Of a stretch of 64,000 nucleotides of DNA, positions 63,947 to 64,000 are shown piece after piece; the first letter of the stretch is position 1; the number at the start of each line of letters is the position of its first letter. Source of the DNA: Palleniella intestinalis (GTDB taxonomy: Bacteria; Bacteroidota; Bacteroidia; Bacteroidales; Bacteroidaceae); the NCBI RefSeq assembly GCF_013166595.1, contig NZ_JABKKG010000002.1:248001-312000 (forward strand), in the 5' to 3' direction. A program made the position numbers and the translations under genes. Below the pieces are notes generated by a model. It worked only from the letters and a program-made list of their open reading frames with translations. It was not told the origin of the DNA and did no database searches.

Positions 63947-64000
63947 GTTTCTTTCAATCATACCTCACAGTGTCCACTCGTGGCTATAATTGATAATGCA

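Overview
The window reads as chromosomal DNA of a Bacteroidales bacterium, most likely Prevotella or a close relative. The reasons are many promoter elements of the Bacteroidetes type (TAnnTTTG, often with TTTG/TTG about 18-20 nt upstream), few strong Shine-Dalgarno sites, a type III glutamine synthetase, LL-diaminopimelate aminotransferase, a TPP-riboswitch-controlled TonB receptor with a PnuC-type thiamine transporter, a YfhO-type membrane protein, and a secreted protein ending in a type IX-like sorting domain. No rRNA, insertion sequence, prophage or CRISPR array was seen. Most of the window is ordinary core genome.

Layout. 1-4.5 kb: end of a DUF3990-type gene, a small partner, DJ-1/PfpI, TfoX-N, DUF3089, MATE and GNAT genes. 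4.7-8 kb (minus): GNAT, metallo-hydrolase, murB, DUF4348 lipoprotein. 8.1-15.3 kb (plus): pheS, an ABC-F ATPase with a degenerate second site, grpE, dnaJ, folC, a DMT transporter. 15.4-22.4 kb is the accessory-looking part: a minus-strand run of seven genes with predicted signal peptides (three small paralogues, a C39-like protease carrying a very acidic Trp/Tyr/Asp repeat domain, a Sel1-repeat protein with a T9SS-like tail, two unknown secreted proteins), facing a frameshifted TPR/HTH regulator. Between them lie a 67-bp tandem duplication carrying promoter-like motifs and a strong palindrome. 23-26.4 kb: TPP riboswitch, thiamine TonB receptor, pnuT. 26.6-35 kb: gdhA, HxlR regulator and flavoprotein (divergent), dnaA, MCE protein, amidase, folB, a TSCPD protein, purU. 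35.2-44.5 kb: a 46-aa gene, YfhO protein, nucleoside kinase, agmatinase, nucleoside phosphorylase, nuclease, pyrD-pyrK. 44.8-48.1 kb: MORN protein, a small secreted protein with a recently duplicated 3' end, a probable structured leader RNA, ZIP transporter, tRNA-Gly(CCC). 48.4-63.9 kb: purF, pyrG, amtB, gltD, gltB (minus), then dapF, dapL, glnN (plus).

The right third joins ammonium uptake (AmtB), assimilation (GltBD, type III GS) and glutamine-using biosynthesis (PurF, PyrG). GdhA at 26.7 kb and pyrDK at 42.8 kb belong to the same metabolism.

The most unusual non-coding signal is a family of five intergenic clusters (about 4.54, 22.72, 35.10, 44.58 and 50.23 kb). They are built from the 13-bp palindrome AAAGGTNACCTTT repeated with a period of 22 bp, usually four times. 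Two clusters also share a downstream tail. I know no name for this element. The second candidate is a roughly 230-nt structured RNA near 46.6-46.8 kb that has its own promoter and ends in a terminator hairpin.
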